Shown here one piece after another: positions 56,901 to 64,000 of a DNA stretch of 64,000 nt (positions are counted from its first letter, which is position 1; every line of letters begins with the position of its first letter). The stretch spans positions 124,001 through 188,000 of the forward strand of contig NJPS01000012.1 in the NCBI GenBank assembly GCA_002946415.1, given 5' to 3'. This stretch comes from Rutstroemia sp. NJR-2017a BVV2 (lineage: Eukaryota; Ascomycota; Leotiomycetes; Helotiales; Rutstroemiaceae). The translations under genes were made by a program, and so were the position numbers. Below the pieces are notes generated by a model that made no database searches, was not told the DNA's origin, and saw nothing but the letters and a program-made list of their open reading frames with translations.

Positions 56901-57369
56901 TGCGCTCTTGGGTAGGCGAGTCGCCGGAAAAGGAGGGGAACGACGTCAGCGATTTGTCAGATATCGAAGATGCGGAACTCGAGATTTGCGAAACGAGTCT
57001 GCGAGGCCTTGCGCGCGCATTCTGGGAGCGTTGACTCCTCATGGAGGTTGTTGAATTGTATGAGGCTGTTCTGAATAGGTTTGTCGCAGCTTCATTTTCC
57101 ATTATTGCTACGGTGACTTCGTCGCTTTCAACGCTGGACTCCCATTTGTTCGTGTTCCTCGCGACGTTAGACCCGAAGCAATCCTGGTGGTGTCTCGTCA
57201 CAGAATTAATGAACGACTGGGATGAGCTGGTAACGTAAGATGACTCTGTAAATGCGGCACTTTGCAGGAAATTTGGCTTGTGTATGTGTAGCGGGTTGAG
57301 ATTAAGAAGAGGAAATTTGCATTCGTAGTTATCAAGGACCTGCTCTGTTAGAGGGATTAGAGACATCAT
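53905..57369 (-). CDS. TBC-domain Rab GTPase-activating protein
   Basis: A single open frame; ATG at 57369 gives 1154 residues, stop TGA at 53907-53905. The TBC domain covers residues ~795-1010: it begins WNEFKSLVLGGIPVAYRSKIW, has the arginine-finger motif IxxDxxRT as IQMDINRT (residue ~856) and the glutamine-finger motif YCQG (residue ~893, at ~54678-54689), then FQWFLSVFTDCLS and VWDVVLCMNDG. Both catalytic fingers are present, so GAP activity toward a Rab GTPase is expected. Residues ~90-790 are disordered, with a short helical block near 215-300. The C-tail has a Glu/Arg/Ala-rich helix and an acidic end. The first ~89 residues look less protein-like, and the ATG at 57102 (MENEAATNLF) may be the true start. 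It is divergent to the dehydrogenase gene. Confidence 0.9.
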   Translation of the reverse strand: MMSLIPLTEQVLDNYECKFPLLNLNPLHIHKPNFLQSAAFTESSYVTSSSQSFINSVTRHHQDCFGSNVARNTNKWESSVESDEVTVAIMENEAATNLFRTASYNSTTSMRSQRSQNARARPRRLVSQISSSASSISDKSLTSFPSFSGDSPTQERTFSLPANDGVANRKSSATTSVADLTSSTASLQRRTALFDDAPMGPSHVPGSIHHANDEHIERLIARNGAVKLVRQIAEDLARRDAQIASLRRKAEERERALRKIILECGLSNLELETRLRTIESRRKASGSSIAPSEPAIADLVNDAMSETVVMGELDNLENDATIRAKEPSPEKPIGGTTKGWKDYIWGGTSKRSSRTNSRASSINGDALTNGTNIPARIGVQGRRTILQDDVFQPPSGEGDSRPPSSESTTGNRQRKQSSLATLALKLVAGTSTVRDNDASASRGRSNSTGTEPPGRTASRTSTKTTMSARQAPKPVPKAIRKPTPLGNNVTARGAPQERWDTMGSSPQGSSTLSNENFGPVEMDTILPPDAQPPTLMQYRNYPNQEFLTDRFGFIYDQRRKKRQREAAEKIRRGKRGSRVEMLSGARSGISSAIVEGDALDEDRPASPSSIVTEDRGEDEEKPTKRWQDYLKIATFPTELLSHTPSSNMPAFEVMEGGEMPKSPGIFAEERGFVPSASTAAAAPAISVTSDEATISKPVSSTASTPALPQEDTEPVKLLLQQLGEVHDSLQRDKTVRWNEFLRKVRAERRRDGEAAAAALAATIDPRSQRPIAIMPEASLADGEIIGVSGLGNKGKVGRAKWNEFKSLVLGGIPVAYRSKIWAECSGASASRIPGYYDDLVAHRGEEDDPAVVAQIQMDINRTLTDNIFFRRGPGVAKLNEVLLAYSRRNREVGYCQGMNLITAYLLLIMPTAEDAFWVLTSIIEHTLPPGYYDHSLLASRADQQVLRQYVAQILPKLSQHLDDLGIELEALTFQWFLSVFTDCLSAEALFRVWDVVLCMNDGSTFLFQVALALLKLNEQQLLQCSSPAGVYTYINHHMTNHAISIDGLIHASEGLRKVVKRDDIEVRRTRAIEAEKDLVRQREEKNRARRAERAEREAAAVAAAAALSEETKVDDVITEEDDSIGEPQEGEVGSSDESEELTVRTPMPVEDEMD

Positions 57370-58229
57370 CGTCACTCGCGTATCTCTCTAGGTTAACGAA
57401 CGAGTGAGCGATCAAGGTAGGCTACAGGCAAAAACACGGCACTTTTCCCAAATAAAACTCGTAATAACAACAATGATAATAGGAATCTTGCAATAATGGA
57501 ATAATGGAATAAGTGGATTGATTCTCTTCTCTTCCAAGTCTCTCTTCATAAACCACCTGAGCTTTATAACCATGTACTACTCCTCTATGTATGCATTCAC
57601 CTCCTCAAAGGAACTGCCGTTTTCAAAACGTAATTTCTCAATCCGATGAGCCAATTTTTGCATGGCAAATGGCGCATAGAAACCTCTGTAGAGTGAGTAC
57701 GAGGACTTCCGTACATTACTGTCTGATAATGGATATCACCATGTACCACACCAACGTTAGAAACATATGCACCCGCACCAGCACGAGTCCTGTACCAGGT
57801 TGCAGTCCACTTTTTCCTTCCATGGTGATCACGCATGCATGAAGTAGACGCTGCTCGCACGCTCACTTACTCAATGTTGGGCAGTGCGTTTCGCATGAGG
57901 TGCATACAACTCGGGTATAGCAAAGGAGTGGAGTGGAGGCGGAAGCGGAGACGTTGCTTGGAACTTGGAAGCCAGAGGCAAACACAGCAAACAGCATTGA
58001 GTTTCTTCTAAGGCGGCGAGCGGCAGCTTCAATAAACCGAGGTTGGTTTGTCTGTCTTACCCCGGACGTTACTTGGGAGCTCCATATGTTGTCGACTTCC
58101 CCGCCCTATCGCAGCTTCAAAACAATGACCATTATTATCGCTCAGATGCAATTGAATCTGACTTGACTTGCTCTTCAATTGTGCCTTTTCATTTCCCCAT
58201 TTACCCAAAATTCAATTGCATCAGCAATC
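57370..58229. promoter_or_regulatory. Divergent promoter between the TBC and SDR genes
   Basis: 860 bp, no coding frame recognised; specific elements not assigned. Confidence 0.5.
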
Positions 58230-59292
58230 ATGAGTGGCTCTGCCAAAAGAAGACTTGCAGCTCTCTCCGAGCAGCTTGTGAACCCAGTCGGTGACCAAGG
58301 AACCTTCGAAGACATCCCCAAACTCAAGAAAATCGCACCCGATTCCACCGAGCCCAGGGTAAAAGGCAAAGTCGTTATCGTAACAGGTCATCACTCCTCA
58401 TCTGACTCGCAACCACAACGCACACTGACATTGCCTAGGAACCAATAGCCCGCTCGGGATCGGACGAGCATCAGCACATCAATTCGCACAGAATGGCGCA
58501 AGAGCCCTCTACATATGCGACTACAACGACAGCCACCTCGCCACACACAAACGGGAAATAGCGTCACTGTATCCGGGCGTGGAAGTGCACACGCGGAAGT
58601 TCGACGCGGCGGACGAACAGGCCACAAAGGAGGTGGTGGACCATGCTGTGAAGACGTATGGGCGATTGGATATCTTCTTCGCCAATGCAGGGATTGTGGG
58701 CTCGAATAAGCTGTTCTCGGACATCTCTGCTGACGAGTTTCTTGCTACGTTGAGAACGAATGTTGTTAGGTATTTATCTCTCTATCTATCTGCGCCGAAA
58801 TATCAATTTGAATCAAATGGCTAATAGGAGAACAGCGTACACCTCGCAGCCAAATACGGCGCCCCAGCCATGATGCTCACCTCGGCCGAGAAAAAGTACC
58901 CCTCAGGAAGCATCATCGCAACGGCCTCCATAGCCGGGCTCCGCTCCAACGGCGGATCTAGCGACTACTCTGCGTCTAAATCCGCCGTGATATCCCTGGC
59001 ACAAACAATGTGTTACCAACTCGCGGGCACCGGCATCCGCGTCAACGCCATTTGCCCCGGAGTCATCGAAACCGGCATGACAGCGCCAATGTACGATGCG
59101 GCGCGAGCGCGCGGCACGGAGAAGAAAATCGGGCAGCTGAATCCGTTGGGGAGAGGCGCACATGCAGATGAGGTTGCGAGGGTGGCTTTGTTCTTGGGCA
59201 GTGATGAGAGTAGTTATGTGAATGGACAGGCTTGGGCTGTGGATGGGGGACTGAGTGCTGGGCATCCGTTCGTGCCGGGGAAGTTGGGTTAA
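58230..59292 (+). CDS. Short-chain dehydrogenase/reductase (three exons)
   Basis: Exons 58230-58386, 58439-58769 and 58836-59292 (introns of 52 and 66 nt with CTGAC and CTAAT branch sites) give 314 residues. The first intron splits the cofactor motif: VIVTG joins TNSPLGIGRA, producing TGxxxGxG-like TGTNSPLGIG at residues ~52-61. Next come DYNDSHL (cofactor acidic residue after beta 2), FFANAGIVG (NAG motif), a catalytic Ser region ATASIAGLRS and YSASK with Tyr ~207 and Lys ~211 (58966-58980), then the PGVIETGM motif. This is a classical SDR, an NAD(P)-dependent oxidoreductase of the Rossmann type; substrate unknown. The N-terminal ~45-residue extension is longer than the minimal SDR. No signal peptide is seen, so it is probably cytosolic. 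Confidence 0.92.
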
Positions 59293-59506
59293 GGGCAGAG
59301 AATGATTTGTTGCATATAGAGAACATAAGTGTTTCTTATATGCAAAAACAAAAGTGTTTCTACCAAAGCATAGAATTTGTATATTTTACTTTTCTCTTCT
59401 GGCGTTCGTTCATCCTCCTTTCCCTAACCACCCCAAAAGGAAACCCACATCCATTTCAACATCAACCAATTTTCTATATATAATTTCAGATTGTTCAAAA
59501 ACTGTC

Positions 59507-59625
59507 ACATACGACCATAGACTGTAGAAAATTGGGCATCCCGTCCGCTCTGCCATACACAAGCTGCAGATCGGCGAATTAGTAGTTGGGTGGGTGACCA
59601 CCAGCGAATCCTCGCTGTTGTATGT
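59507..59625 (+). rRNA. 5S rRNA, isolated gene
   Basis: 119 nt beginning ACATACGACCATAG and ending GTTGTATGT. These ends pair to form helix I. The conserved internal promoter segment is present (TAGTTGGGTGGGTGACCAC, then CAGCGAATCC), as is the loop region GGGCATCCCGTCCGCTC. Helix II uses CTGTAG with CTGCAG. T5 and T8 runs (59625-59638) follow directly as terminator. Several internal positions differ from the consensus I remember for filamentous ascomycetes, but changes in the helices keep pairing. A single 5S gene between protein-coding genes is normal in Pezizomycotina, where 5S genes are dispersed. Confidence 0.93.
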
Positions 59626-59638
59626 TTTTGTTTTTTTT
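59625..59638 (+). terminator. Pol III T-runs after 5S rRNA
   Basis: T5, then G, then T8 directly at the 3' end of the 5S gene. Confidence 0.75.
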
Positions 59639-60495
59639 GTTTTTCGCTCCTTTACGGGACTGTTTCTCATATCCTAATCATGATAGATGGTGATGATAGG
59701 TGGGAAAGGGATCAATTTGAATGCTAGACGTCCTTATTTTGTTATAAGGGGCATGGAAGCAACGAGTCGAAATGCACTTCAGGAAATTTTCAAGAACGAA
59801 CTGAATTTTACTGCATATATACTTATTGTCCATCTACAGCACTATTGAACAGCAATACAGGATAGAACATTATGATGATATTAGGTTATTCTGACGCTTT
59901 GTATTGATTCAATATCTACTTGACCGCTAGTGCTTGGTTCTATGCAAACAAGCAAGCTCTGTTTAAAAGTACATTACATGATAGCCAAAAGACTCAGTAA
60001 TCCAACAGGGTGTTTCTAACCCTAACTCCTAACCAGATAGTAGTGATCTCGATCTCGCAATATTATTGCGACTTTGGCTGTCGATTCCAAAGAAGTCCAG
60101 AAAGGCATCCATCTGTTACTTAATGGCAGAAGTAATCCCCTATGACGCGCATTCAAGGCTCCAGCAGAGCACCTTTTCCGGTTCCTTTACCAACAGCGTA
60201 GAAGGACTGAGCGAGCCGTTGCATGAGTGAAAGACGCTGCCATTTTCCAGTAGTTGAACCATCTGTCTGGAAACTGCTCTCAAGACCAGAATGGTCACAT
60301 TTGAGAACCCCACCCACTGGGGTCGAAGGTCGAGTGCGAGCGTGTAAGCGGAGAGAGCTGCCGAATTCAGAGAATGCTCAAGATGATCCTAGAAGCTGGA
60401 AGTTTGACAATAGACGCCTCTCTCTGCTTCCTAACGCTTTGAATGGAGTTTTGCTTCACAATCAGCAATACCAATCTTGTAACAAATTGACCTCA
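59639..60495. other. Spacer
   Basis: No gene is recognised between the 5S gene and the 3' end of the bcd1-like gene. Confidence 0.5.
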
Positions 60496-61680
60496 TTACT
60501 TCACTTCCCCATCCTCCATAACCACATCCTCGTCCTCACCCTCGTCTTCGTCTGACGAAGCTCCTCCACTGCTAGTGGCATCTTCCTCCTCATCAGAAAT
60601 ATCCGTATCCGATTCCTCGGCCACGCTCTTAAGCCCAACATCTCCCGTAGCCTTCACGTAATCCTTTTCCAGCATGAAAGTCGAAGGTAACTCTTCGGGT
60701 GCTGTTTCGAAGACATATATGGTTGGAAATTCAAGCACCGTACGATTTCGTAGAATTTCGGTAAGTGACTGGGTTGGGTTGATGGGAACCAGGACTTTCG
60801 GATATGAGGATTGGGTTTTAGGTCGATGGAGATAGAAGTGATATTTGGGATCGAGTTCGCTCGTTGATGGTTGTTGTTGCTCTTCGATAGATTCGGGGTC
60901 TGAAGATGATGTCGAGTAGCTGATGACAGTTTCCCATGCACCAGTCTTTGGTTCTTGAAGAAATGACGGTGTCGGAATTTCAAGCAGATCGTGTCCTTCC
61001 GTTTTGGCCTTTTTGGCTTGCCTGACTTTGTGCTCCTGTGCCTTTCTTTTCCTTTCAGCGTTTTTTGCTGAGGGACTCATATTCTTTTTGCGCTCCTCTT
61101 CCAACATGTCTCTATAGGCGTCCGCAATTGGCCATCTCTCGATCGACTTTTTCAATATCCTTCCCCCTGCGTTTGCCTCTCGAATCCATTCCACCTGCCA
61201 ATTCATACATCGTTGTTTCTTACTCCAGCTTGTCGCATTTTCCACGTTCCGAGTCATTCCAGCGGGGGCTCTCAGCACATTTGTCCCTGCTTTCTCCAAA
61301 ATACTGTTTATGAATTCCTCATTCTGGTCCGCGGCAGTTTTCTTTCGCCTTCTTCTATCAATGCGCTCCCCTGCTCTAGCCAATTCTAATTCACTCTTCT
61401 TGACCAAGCCGCGCTCTTCCACAATTTCCTTCTCCGACCTCTCTATGCGATGTTCAATCGAGTGGAGAAAGTTATAATCATGGTCGATTCCCGAAGGCGT
61501 GGCTAGCTGGGATTTCGGCTTGTATACGGTAGGGTCGCGGACACCGGAACATGAAGACCAGACTTTGTGGCGTTTCGAACATTGGAGAGAGCAGGTTTGT
61601 TGCGAGCAGCGCGGGCATTTGTATTTCGTGGGATTGATATGGCAGATGCGACACAGTGATGATAGCAAGGGATCCGCCAT
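60496..61680 (-). CDS. bcd1: Box C/D snoRNA biogenesis protein Bcd1 (HIT zinc finger)
   Basis: One open frame with ATG at 61680 (MADPLLSSLCRIC) and stop at 60498-60496, 394 residues. The N-terminus is a HIT-type zinc finger: Cys10/Cys13, Cys22/Cys25, Cys30/Cys34, His38 and Cys44, with HINPTKYKCPRCSQQTCSLQ between. The middle is a basic helical part (HRIERSEKEI, RIDRRRRKK) with QRCMNWQVEWI and FINSILEKAGTNVLRAP; later segments (FYLHRPKTQ, LTEILRNRTVLEFPTIYVF) match the conserved C-terminal part of Bcd1. The tail is strongly acidic (DEDEGEDEDVVMEDGE). Bcd1 is a nuclear assembly factor for box C/D snoRNPs, needed for rRNA methylation and processing. No intron is needed. Confidence 0.9.
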   Translation of the reverse strand: MADPLLSSLCRICHINPTKYKCPRCSQQTCSLQCSKRHKVWSSCSGVRDPTVYKPKSQLATPSGIDHDYNFLHSIEHRIERSEKEIVEERGLVKKSELELARAGERIDRRRRKKTAADQNEEFINSILEKAGTNVLRAPAGMTRNVENATSWSKKQRCMNWQVEWIREANAGGRILKKSIERWPIADAYRDMLEEERKKNMSPSAKNAERKRKAQEHKVRQAKKAKTEGHDLLEIPTPSFLQEPKTGAWETVISYSTSSSDPESIEEQQQPSTSELDPKYHFYLHRPKTQSSYPKVLVPINPTQSLTEILRNRTVLEFPTIYVFETAPEELPSTFMLEKDYVKATGDVGLKSVAEESDTDISDEEEDATSSGGASSDEDEGEDEDVVMEDGEVK

Positions 61681-61912
61681 TGTAGAATACAATTAGATTT
61701 AGGAATCGACTGTTTGTAGAAAGCTATAATACCAATGTATTTAGAATATATTCATCAAAGTCCAAGAATAAGTGCGCAAAAATGCCGAAAGATAAAGCAA
61801 ATAATGAGAATATATGCTTGGATATATTATTGAGCGCGAAAGATTTCACGGCGATAAAATAAAATTCATATCACATCAGCCTTGTTGATTTTTCCTGGTC
61901 TGAGCTTTTCTA

Positions 61913-62425
61913 CAACGCTTTGCATAACTGGCTTTAAAAACCTTAAATTTTAAAAACATCGATTTTCAAAAATCGCTATTAATCCCACTCTGTACCCTCA
62001 ATTAACTCAACAACCATATACTGAATTATAATTATATTTGATCGCAAGCTTAATTACTATAGTATCTATCATTTAAAAAAAAGTATAACCTCTCTAAGGG
62101 TGTAGAAAGTGATCTCAAATTTGAAGGGCAAATATTCAACTTTGGGTTCAGTTTTCTGAACCTCGGCTCAACGAAAATCACTTTTCTTACTTTTTCTCAC
62201 TTTTTAATAATTCTTGAATAATTTATTTATTTTATAAGATAAATTAAAAAAGAGATAAGATCTGAGTAGATCTCGAAGAGAGCTTTAAAATCAACTAGTA
62301 TTTATCATTATAAGCCTAATATTGCAAAAGTAATTAAAGAAACAATATTTTTGAAAGGGTGATGTTTTTAAAATCGATGTTTTTAAAAAAATTAAGGTTT
62401 TTAAAGCCAGTTATGCAAAGCGTTG
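61913..62425. mobile_element. MITE-like element with ~60-bp terminal inverted repeats and TA flanks
   Basis: The left end starts CAACGCTTTGCATAACTGGC (61913) and the right end carries its reverse complement ending at 62425. The first 34 bases are identical between ends, and similarity continues for about 60 bases (through AAAACATCGATTTT). Both ends abut TA (61911-61912 and 62426-62427), as expected for a TA target-site duplication of Tc1/mariner-type transposons. The 513-bp element is very AT-rich, with no transposase frame, so it would be non-autonomous. It lies between the bcd1-like promoter and the monooxygenase gene. Confidence 0.82.
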
Positions 62426-63071
62426 TAGCGCAAGGCTACTTGCTAGTTCGAGATCTCTTAGTGGGTCCAAGAGTTGCTTCTACTTCAGCACTTGATTACA
62501 TTGAGAGTTTATATTTCTTGTTTCATGGCGACGTATCCCAGGTTAGAGAACGTCGATGTTGATATTGTTTGGTCTGACATCTTCTGTCTATATTCAACGG
62601 ATATCTAGAAAATCAGCGTGCTTGAGTTCATACTTCCAGCCTCATCTCTTGCAGCGCAACGAATCTCGGTGTTCTAAGAGCAACCCTAGTCCGAGGGTTG
62701 ACAACATAAAGGCATTCGTATGCTCCGGCCCCCGGGTGAGGTGGTACTCTGTGGATTTGCCGGGGCGCGATAAGGTTAATTTCTTAGGTCTCAGTAAGGT
62801 GTTTTGATTCCTTTTCCAAGTTCGTTAGCGTTCTTGCAGTACACTAGCCCTTTGCAGGTAGGTTTGTACACTTCTGCTAGTAGCAGCAAGTTAAAGAGGT
62901 TTAGCATAATAGCATTGAAGGATTCATCTCTAGACGTTCCCTTGGCAGCCATTCTCGTACGATGCTCATATCTATGACATCATCATTCATCTAGTACGAC
63001 GGGCAAGAAAGAAATCCACCTACTTGAAACCAGTCGTTGTTTTCTCAGACGTAGCAGGACAGTATCCCGTT
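62426..63071. other. Spacer and promoter of the monooxygenase gene
   Basis: No gene recognised; short frames at 62359-62807 overlap the MITE-like end and look fortuitous. Confidence 0.5.
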
Positions 63072-64000
63072 ATGTCTCAACCCTCAATTCTCATATCCGG
63101 CGGCGGCATTGCCGGTCCAGTTTGTGCCTGGTGGCTGCACCAAGCCGGCATCAAAACCACTATCATTGAGCGAGCTCCTGAACTCCGCAAAGCAGGACAA
63201 GGAATCGACATTCGAGACCAAGCTCGTGAAGTGGTGAAGCTGATGGAGTTATGGGACACAGTCATGGGCCAAAGCACGAAAGAGAAAGGCTTGTTGTTCG
63301 TCGATAGTCAAGGAAAAACCTGCGCGAGCTTCCCAGTGGATGAAAAGCATGGCAATAGTTTCACCTCAGACGTAGAGATCATCAGAGGTGACTTAGCACA
63401 AGTCTTTTACAACGCTATCAAAGAAACATCCGAATACATCTTCGACGATCATGTGACAGGAGTTGAAGACGACGGCAAAAAGGTAACCTGCACGTTCGCC
63501 AAAGGCCCCCAACGCACCTTCGACCTGGTAATCGGAGCAGACGGCATGCGCTCCAAAGTCCGCCGTCTCACCATGCCCCTCGAGAATGACGGCCTAAGCT
63601 CCTGCGCCCAATGGATCGCCTATTTCACCATCCCCGCCGCACCGCATGACGGCCAGTTCGCCAAGTGGTACAACGCCCCCGGTGGGCGACTAATTCTCCT
63701 CCGCCCCGACAACGGCGGCAGCACCACGCGCGTGTACTTGGCCATCACCGGTACTGTGCATGCATCCAAAGTCGCGCACTACCCCACTCTCAGCGTGCCC
63801 GAGCAGAAGCAGCTCTGGCGGCAACTCACCAGCGACATGGGATTCGAGATCACCCGTGTGCTGGACGAGATGGACCGATCAGATGATTTCTATATGCAAG
63901 AGATCGCGCAGGTGAAGCCGCCGCAGTTCTATCGCGGGAGAGTCGCACTGGTTGGAGACGCTGGATACTGTCCTTCGCCGATCTCGGGAATGGGGACGAG
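63072..64000 (+). CDS. FAD-dependent monooxygenase (TetX-like), N-terminal part
   Basis: ATG at 63072 opens a frame that runs off the right edge without a stop (309 complete codons). The N-terminus MSQPSILISGGGIAGPVCAW contains the dinucleotide-binding GxGxxG-type motif (GGGIAGP), followed ~20 residues on by IIERAP (ribose-binding acidic end of beta 2). A DG motif (GADGMRSKVR, residue ~155) and a GD motif (LVGDAGYCPSPISGMGT, residue ~295) complete the class A flavoprotein monooxygenase signature. The closest architecture I know is the TetX/salicylate-hydroxylase-like single-component group, NAD(P)H-dependent hydroxylases of aromatic or polyketide substrates, frequently in fungal secondary metabolism. 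Whether a metabolic cluster continues to the right cannot be seen. GC content rises after ~63450. Confidence 0.92.
   Translation, partial: MSQPSILISGGGIAGPVCAWWLHQAGIKTTIIERAPELRKAGQGIDIRDQAREVVKLMELWDTVMGQSTKEKGLLFVDSQGKTCASFPVDEKHGNSFTSDVEIIRGDLAQVFYNAIKETSEYIFDDHVTGVEDDGKKVTCTFAKGPQRTFDLVIGADGMRSKVRRLTMPLENDGLSSCAQWIAYFTIPAAPHDGQFAKWYNAPGGRLILLRPDNGGSTTRVYLAITGTVHASKVAHYPTLSVPEQKQLWRQLTSDMGFEITRVLDEMDRSDDFYMQEIAQVKPPQFYRGRVALVGDAGYCPSPISGMGT

Noticed and set aside
1..64000. CRISPR array, prophage, retron or other bacterial-type defence system
   Set aside because: No regularly spaced identical repeats with unique spacers, no reverse transcriptase, integrase or phage proteins; the DNA is clearly fungal nuclear.

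Overview
The window is nuclear DNA of a filamentous ascomycete (Pezizomycotina). Genes are separated by 1-6 kb of non-coding DNA. Introns are short (48-171 nt) with GT..AG ends and CTAAC/CTGAC-type branch points. One 5S rRNA gene sits alone between protein genes, a tRNA-Phe carries an intron after position 37, and the gene set (Cdc11/Nud1, Kcs1, DENN, TBC, Bcd1, a PTS1-bearing enoyl-CoA isomerase) is typical of the group. A Leotiomycete is my best guess from the flavour of the proteins, but that is inference.

Layout. 0-8 kb: the 3' end of a peroxisomal enoyl-CoA hydratase/isomerase gene, then a 2002-residue Cdc11/Nud1-type SIN scaffold on the minus strand. 8-18 kb: a long disordered protein of unknown function and a one-intron Kcs1-type inositol hexakisphosphate kinase, both on the plus strand; the first has a tiny upstream ORF ending on its start codon (ATGA). 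18-20 kb: G-rich, repeat-laden spacer. 20-25.3 kb: two neighbouring charged, low-complexity genes and a secreted arylsulfotransferase-like gene; the second and third of these each need one extra base to stay in frame. 25.3-30 kb: long spacer with degenerate repeats. 30-33 kb: DENN-domain coiled-coil protein. 33-41 kb: poorly coding spacer with tRNA-Trp, a secreted intradiol dioxygenase and tRNA-Phe. 42-46 kb: a gene graveyard, with a berberine-bridge-type FAD oxidase pseudogene, a truncated rhodopsin-like (SAT4) membrane protein fragment and what looks like an ABC-transporter ATPase remnant. 48-52 kb: a small Ser/Pro-rich protein, a secreted cysteine-rich protein and a small KGG-type stress protein. 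54-64 kb: a TBC Rab-GAP, a short-chain dehydrogenase, the lone 5S rRNA gene, Bcd1, a 0.5-kb MITE-like element with long terminal inverted repeats, and the start of a TetX-like FAD monooxygenase cut by the window end.

The intact housekeeping genes act in separate pathways (septation/mitotic exit, inositol pyrophosphates, Rab control, snoRNP assembly), and I see no operon-like unit. I found no CRISPR-like, retron-like or defence-like system. The most interesting items are the decayed oxidase/membrane protein/transporter group, the MITE-like element, and the two single-base frame breaks in adjacent genes at 21.6 and 24.8 kb. Coordinates and reading frames were worked out by hand from the sequence; family assignments come from recognised motifs, not from database searches.
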